Below, piece by piece: positions 59,315-64,000 of a DNA stretch of 64,000 nt. The stretch's first letter is position 1; the number at the start of each line of letters is the position of its first letter. Under the pieces are notes generated by a model. That model had not been told where the DNA came from and made no database searches. It was given only the letters and a program-made list of their open reading frames with translations. Position numbers and translations under genes: made by a program. The stretch comes from Yamadazyma tenuis (taxonomy: Eukaryota > Ascomycota > Pichiomycetes > Serinales > Debaryomycetaceae): the NCBI RefSeq assembly GCF_029203305.1, contig NC_089464.1, positions 806,001 through 870,000 on the forward strand, in the 5' to 3' direction.

Positions 59315-60703
59315 ATGTTTGGTTTGGAAGACTTGAGTATAGATACACTCACCGAAGTGAATTTATGGGGAACATGGGTATACTGGTTAATCGGTATCTA
59401 TTTTTGTTTGCCAATACTTGGATACGTGGTGTTGCCCTTTTTAACTCATAGAAATCAGACTGGTGGTAGACGGTCAATTGCCATCTTCGTGTTGGGAGAT
59501 TTGGGCCATTCACCACGTATGTGCTACCATGCCCGTTCTTTTGCCGGCCTTGACTACCAGGTCAATTTATGTGGATACTTGGAGTCGGAACTTGCACCAG
59601 ATTTGTTAGACCATCCAGGTATCGATATTCATTCAATCCCAATAATCAAGAATTCACGCAACCTCCCATTTATTCTTTTTGCATCACAGAAAATAGTGCT
59701 CCAAATATACTATTTGTTTGACCTCCTCTTCGAATTCAGAGGCACGAAGTATATAATGATCCAAAATCCCCCTTCAATGCCCCTTTTGTTGGTGGTTATC
59801 GTATTTATTAAGTTGTTCAGCAACTCCGAACTCATTATTGACTGGCACAACTTGAACTATTCGATCCTCAATTTACGATACAATAACCAAAGACATCCAA
59901 TTGTTAGGTTGTTAAAACTTTACGAAAAATGGCTTGGGAGGTTTGCAGACCTTAACTTGACTGTGACAAAGAGTATGAAGCAATTTTTAGTGGATGAATT
60001 TGGTTTGAACAGCAAATCCATTAAAGTGTTGTATGATCGTCCAGGTGACCAGTTCAGTCCCTTGGAGCGTCTCGAATATAGCAAGGATGAGATAAAACTG
60101 CATGAAATTTTCAAGCATGTTAAGAATTTGGAAGAGTATAAAATACTTATCAGCTCTACTTCTTTTACCCCAGATGAAGACTTCAATGTTCTTCTAAATG
60201 CCTTGAAGTTATATGATGATGATGCTGAGAGTACACAGAAATTATTGATGATAGTAACCGGAAAGGGTCCTTTGAAAAATCCTTTTCTTCGTACAGTGGA
60301 AGATCTCAAGTTTCTGTCCAAGGTGGTAGTGCAGTCAGTGTGGCTACTTATTGAAGACTATCCCTTGATCATTTCGGTTGCTGATATTGCTATTTCTTTG
60401 CATACCTCTTCAAGTGGTCTTGATTTGCCCATGAAGATACTAGATTTCTTTGGATGTGGAGTTCCTGTTATATCTCTTAATTTTCCTAGCATAGGGGAAT
60501 TAGTTAAACATGGGAAGAATGGGTTGATCACAAACTCCCAAGACAAACAAGGGGAACCTGAAGAACTTTACAGGCTCTTGAAATTGATATTACTGGACCC
60601 TGCCCTCATGCGAACGATCGGTGAAGGTGCAATGGAAGAAAGTGAATTAAGATGGAGAGCCAACTGGAACCACACTGTTGGTGAAATATTCAGATATAAT
60701 TAA
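59315..60703 (+). CDS. ALG1: Chitobiosyldiphosphodolichol beta-mannosyltransferase
   Basis: 462 residues. It adds the first mannose to dolichol-PP-GlcNAc2 on the cytosolic face of the ER, for N-glycan synthesis. One N-terminal membrane anchor is at about 20-42. GT-B fold motifs: VLGDLGHSPRMCYHARSF, IDWHNLNYSILNL, VLYDRPGDQF, SSTSFTPDEDF, TGKGPLKNPF and HTSSSGLDLPMKILDFFG. Alignment with S. cerevisiae Alg1 is collinear. The ATG is only 55 bases after the tRNA-Ser, so its 5' leader is very short or starts inside the tRNA region. Confidence 0.95.
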   Translation: MFGLEDLSIDTLTEVNLWGTWVYWLIGIYFCLPILGYVVLPFLTHRNQTGGRRSIAIFVLGDLGHSPRMCYHARSFAGLDYQVNLCGYLESELAPDLLDHPGIDIHSIPIIKNSRNLPFILFASQKIVLQIYYLFDLLFEFRGTKYIMIQNPPSMPLLLVVIVFIKLFSNSELIIDWHNLNYSILNLRYNNQRHPIVRLLKLYEKWLGRFADLNLTVTKSMKQFLVDEFGLNSKSIKVLYDRPGDQFSPLERLEYSKDEIKLHEIFKHVKNLEEYKILISSTSFTPDEDFNVLLNALKLYDDDAESTQKLLMIVTGKGPLKNPFLRTVEDLKFLSKVVVQSVWLLIEDYPLIISVADIAISLHTSSSGLDLPMKILDFFGCGVPVISLNFPSIGELVKHGKNGLITNSQDKQGEPEELYRLLKLILLDPALMRTIGEGAMEESELRWRANWNHTVGEIFRYN

Positions 60704-60732
60704 TAAGCATCTCATAATTCATAAATAAATAA

Positions 60733-63700
60733 CTATGTACATGTCTTGGCTACTAATTTTATAGTGTTCTTATTACAGTAGTCGTGGAGTACTGGCTCAA
60801 ACTTGGTCTTGATTATGCGTCTCCACTCCATTAGCCCTGGTGATATACCAGGGGTTTGACTGGCTCGAGAAATAGCATCATAATAGTTTACTTCTCGACG
60901 GATATAATCAACTGACCGTATGCAACGGGCTAAATTGGCTTGTGCTAAAAGTTGCTTTAAGTATCCGACGAAGGCCTGTACGTCATCATCATGGGGTCCT
61001 TCCTGATTGAACGATTCAGCAATCCACCCAGAAATGATTACTTTAATATCAGAATACATTGTCCTCATGTCCAAGAACCTAGCTGGAGGTCGAAGCATAT
61101 TTTGCTCAAGCACCCAATTTTCGTCAATAACTTTGTTGACTTCCTTGTCCCTCTCTGCTATCTCCACAAACTTGGACTTGAGTGTCTGAGGATTCACTTT
61201 TTGCCTTTTTCTTTGCTCGAGGCCATTAATAACCTCATCTCTCACAGAAGATGGGAGCTCATTCAACACTGCGCTATCGTAGCTGAGGTCAGGTTCCGGG
61301 GCTGGTGTCACAGAAGATTTTCGAGGAGAAGCGGTAGCTGATCTGCTTCTAGGTTTCTTTGGTGATTCTAAAACCCTTACATATCGAGTTTGCAGTCCCG
61401 TACCAGAGGGTAGCAATTGCTGTAAATAAACTTTGTGTCCCTTCAGGGGACTTGAATCCCTGGATATTATACCACGTCTAGTCATTTCACCTCTAAGCTC
61501 TTTTCTGATTGACCATGGAAGAGCATTGAAAATATCCCAGTCGATGTCTGTGGCCCCCTCCATTGGATCCTTGAAGTCAGACGTATCAACGGGAATGATT
61601 TCTCGTTTGGGTTTACTTCTTACTATGGAACCAGCGGAAAGCTTCTGCTGCTTTCCCCTTTTAAAGGTTTCGGAATCCTCCAACTTTGATACTGTAACTG
61701 CTACCCCTCTTAATTCTTTTGGAGGTATATTCAAGATCCTGGATAGAGCTTTTATCTCTGCTGCTAAAATCCCCCATTCATTAGAAGCAACACCTAATTT
61801 GGAGGACTTGTTGAAAAAGTTACAATGCCCCATTCCAAGGTACTTGGGGGGGTTTCGAGGGGCATTGTCAGCTCTTCTGGCCAATTTTAACGTTACTTGT
61901 GAACCAACTAATTCAAGGTTAACAAGCCTCTTACTCATTTCTTTGGCCATGTTTGCCATAAATACTTCTACTTCCTTTGTGGTATCGAATCTAATTCCAA
62001 AGTTCACATCAACAGATACAGATTTTCGTCCTAAAAGGGCTGGACTAGTTCCTGAGTCCAACCGAATAGAAGAATCGTCAACACCTCGAGCATAATCATA
62101 TAACTTTTGACCCGTCTTTGGACCAAATACATTAATTAATCTTGACTTGGCAATTTTTCTCAAATCAGATACCTTCACTTCAGAAAGGGACTGTATTTCC
62201 TGCTGGAACTTTTCTATAATAGAATAACCAACTCTAGGTAAGCTTCTCATTGGTATATCATCCAAAAACTCCTGAACATTTTCATTCAAGAACAAAATTC
62301 CGTCTGGCTTGGACTTTTGGAGGGCTAACTTTGCAAGTAGAACGTTTCTTCCAACTCCCACACTAACTGTGCACTTAGTTAAGCGTTCGATGTCCGATTT
62401 AATGAGGGTACAAAGTCTTATGATATGCTCCTGTAAATCACTCTCTTCACATTCACTGGCATACGAAGTGATGTCCAAAAGAGCTTCATCAACCAGTACT
62501 GGGTAAATAGTATCAAAGTCTCCAGACCTTGATAATAAGTAATTGTAAAGCTCTGATGCATACTTTTCGTATAGGTCAAACTCATAATCGATGATACAAA
62601 TATTGGGGTATAGATCTTTTGCAGATCTAATCCACATCCCATTTCTGATACCAAAACTACGAGCCACATAATTACAACTTGCAATATCCGAGGTATCGTT
62701 CCCATGAGATACAACAATCGCATCCTTCTGGATGTCCAAATTAGGATGCTTCTGAGCAGAAGCGGTTGCGAAGAAGCAGTCGAAATCAAGATGCAAAATC
62801 ATCTTTCTCGTCAGGTTCATATTCACTTTACTAGTACCTGCTTGGTAAACCATTTTCAAGAACTTGGCCCTTAGGTCGGCCTTCCAGGAACTTAAATGAT
62901 GCAATCTTGAGTTAGCAAAAAAGTGAGGCAAGAAATCTGGGTGCTTAGCAGTCATAATAGAAGTCTTCTCAAGAGTCCGACCATCTTCATCTGCTCTAGA
63001 CCCATTGAGTTGCACTTTCTCGTCATCTAGTTGTTCTGCATTATTCAACTGTTCAGCCTCGTAGAAGTCTTCTAAAATATTTTGCTCGTCCTCATCAATA
63101 ATGTCTTCAGTGTTGAACTGGTGAATAGCAAAGGTATCCAGTTTTAGGTCAAGGCGCTGTTGGTCGTAGGAAACTTCTTGGAAGAGACGATACTTCTTCC
63201 AGTCTAAAAGTCTTCCCACTTCAACGCTATCTACAATCCACTTAGCTTTGACAACCTTGCAATTTTTGAATATTTGCTGCTTACGAGGAGTCAACTTGTC
63301 GCAAACGATATGAGTGGCAGAAGACTTGTTGGCTAAATGGGGCAAGAAAATCCCACCATAAATTATTACCAACCGGTGAATTTCGTTGATAGAAGGAACA
63401 GTATACCCATTCACATAAATAGTACATCCACGAAAGATAGGTTCTTGATAAGCCACTTGCCCCTGTAGCCCGCGTCGTTTCAAGTCCCAGTCCCTGTACG
63501 CCTCATCACGTAGTTGCTGTTTATCGTGTTTGTTTTGAAAATATACATCATATTGCCCAAACTCGTGTTTTGGTCCTATTCCAGACACTTCCTCATCTTC
63601 ACTAGTATCGGAATCCTGTTCACCTAGTTGTGCTGGTGGAATATGATTTTCTTGAGCAAGGAGAATGTCGTTGAATGAATCTGCAAACGGGTCAGAGCTG

Positions 63701-63897
63701 GCGAATTTACTCTCATTTGGAGTAGAAGCATCTATATCATTACGACCGGAAATACTAGGCGTATCTGGAAGGACGCGTTCCGTGCTGATGTGTGTCTGAG
63801 ACTGACTGAGGCTACTGACATGCGACAAGAGTTGGCTATCGTTCAAGGACTTCAAGAAGCTTCGATACTGCGCCGGGTTGTTGTGCTCATCATCCAT
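60733..63897 (-). CDS. REV1: DNA polymerase/deoxycytidyl transferase Rev1
   Basis: 1054 residues from MDDEHNN at 63897; the 18 codons before begin with TTG. Rev1 inserts dCMP opposite abasic sites and scaffolds Pol zeta in translesion synthesis. The BRCT domain is about 140-230 (FRGCTIYVNGYT). Palm Asp371 is in LDFDCFF, with Asp470 and Glu471 of the second metal site. NPPKYLGMGHCNFFNKSSKL belongs to the little-finger region. Ubiquitin-binding motifs near 790 and 880 (DIFNALPWSIRKELRGEM, VLNELPSSVRDEVINGL) precede a C-terminal four-helix domain. Codon 468 (62494-62496) is CTG: standard code gives PVLVDEA, CTG-clade code gives the family's S-x-D-E. Confidence 0.95.
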   Translation of the reverse strand: MDDEHNNPAQYRSFLKSLNDSQLLSHVSSLSQSQTHISTERVLPDTPSISGRNDIDASTPNESKFASSDPFADSFNDILLAQENHIPPAQLGEQDSDTSEDEEVSGIGPKHEFGQYDVYFQNKHDKQQLRDEAYRDWDLKRRGLQGQVAYQEPIFRGCTIYVNGYTVPSINEIHRLVIIYGGIFLPHLANKSSATHIVCDKLTPRKQQIFKNCKVVKAKWIVDSVEVGRLLDWKKYRLFQEVSYDQQRLDLKLDTFAIHQFNTEDIIDEDEQNILEDFYEAEQLNNAEQLDDEKVQLNGSRADEDGRTLEKTSIMTAKHPDFLPHFFANSRLHHLSSWKADLRAKFLKMVYQAGTSKVNMNLTRKMILHLDFDCFFATASAQKHPNLDIQKDAIVVSHGNDTSDIASCNYVARSFGIRNGMWIRSAKDLYPNICIIDYEFDLYEKYASELYNYLLSRSGDFDTIYPVLVDEALLDITSYASECEESDLQEHIIRLCTLIKSDIERLTKCTVSVGVGRNVLLAKLALQKSKPDGILFLNENVQEFLDDIPMRSLPRVGYSIIEKFQQEIQSLSEVKVSDLRKIAKSRLINVFGPKTGQKLYDYARGVDDSSIRLDSGTSPALLGRKSVSVDVNFGIRFDTTKEVEVFMANMAKEMSKRLVNLELVGSQVTLKLARRADNAPRNPPKYLGMGHCNFFNKSSKLGVASNEWGILAAEIKALSRILNIPPKELRGVAVTVSKLEDSETFKRGKQQKLSAGSIVRSKPKREIIPVDTSDFKDPMEGATDIDWDIFNALPWSIRKELRGEMTRRGIISRDSSPLKGHKVYLQQLLPSGTGLQTRYVRVLESPKKPRSRSATASPRKSSVTPAPEPDLSYDSAVLNELPSSVRDEVINGLEQRKRQKVNPQTLKSKFVEIAERDKEVNKVIDENWVLEQNMLRPPARFLDMRTMYSDIKVIISGWIAESFNQEGPHDDDVQAFVGYLKQLLAQANLARCIRSVDYIRREVNYYDAISRASQTPGISPGLMEWRRIIKTKFEPVLHDYCNKNTIKLVAKTCT

Positions 63898-64000
63898 AGC
63901 AACTTCATTCCATCTATTGATGAAGCTAATAATAGTAGCAGGCTTGTACAAATTCGCAGATGCGTGACGTGACTATACCAAATACGTTAGGGCAAACGAA
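63898..64000. other. REV1 upstream region at window edge
   Basis: 103 bases before REV1 at the end of the window. No ATG in frame with REV1 extends its start. Confidence 0.5.

Overview
The window is nuclear chromosomal DNA of a budding yeast (Saccharomycotina), most probably of the CUG-Ser (CTG) clade, Debaryomycetaceae side. Genes are densely packed on both strands. They match Saccharomyces and Candida orthologues along their length. Four genes carry one short 5' intron with GTATGT/GTACGT donors and TACTAAC branch sites, and there is a eukaryotic tRNA-Ser(UGA). In-frame CTG codons are very rare: I read TOM40 and VMA11 and saw none. One CTG in REV1 falls exactly on the serine of the Y-family polymerase S-x-D-E motif, which is direct evidence that CTG is read as Ser. 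Proteins translated with the standard code will therefore be wrong at a few residues.

Layout. 1-2862: gene-poor, no recognised gene. 2863-10588: BBP1-like spindle-pole protein, a 64-residue GPI-type wall protein, MATE transporter, ERG2, a CSN4-like PCI protein and a Ser/Asn-rich orphan. 11540-23439: ATG3, LRO1, CRN1 (intron), IQG1, NSL1, VMA11. 23513-28863: catalase, a 2.1-kb gene-poor gap, and a HOL1-like MFS transporter. 29016-40615: RVB2 (intron), FAA2-like acyl-CoA synthetase, ARO10, CIN2 (intron), PFK2, TOM40. 40707-48247: INP1, RBD2, MED9, ENV7, an SRA1-domain protein, SUI3, YAR1. 48942-63897: RTP1, HSP90, RAD14 (intron), a SOA1/DAL5-like transporter, SPE3, tRNA-Ser, ALG1 and REV1.

Functional themes are mostly housekeeping: lipid and sterol metabolism (ERG2, LRO1, FAA2), peroxisome (catalase, FAA2-like with an AKL C-terminus, INP1), cytokinesis and cytoskeleton (IQG1, CRN1, CIN2, BBP1, NSL1), DNA repair (RAD14, REV1) and gene expression (RVB2, MED9, SUI3, RTP1, YAR1). 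There are no operons, CRISPR arrays or intact mobile elements. Likely regulatory sites are a sterol response element at ERG2, a PAC element at YAR1, a gapped heat-shock element at HSP90, and a tandem 13-mer plus palindrome upstream of the SOA1-like transporter.

I did not find a clearly new multi-gene system. The observations most worth following are the CTG=Ser site in REV1, the recovered short introns, the stand-alone SRA1-domain gene, the tiny GPI protein and a duplicated N-terminal motif in RAD14. Gene names come from remembered family sequences; no database search was run.
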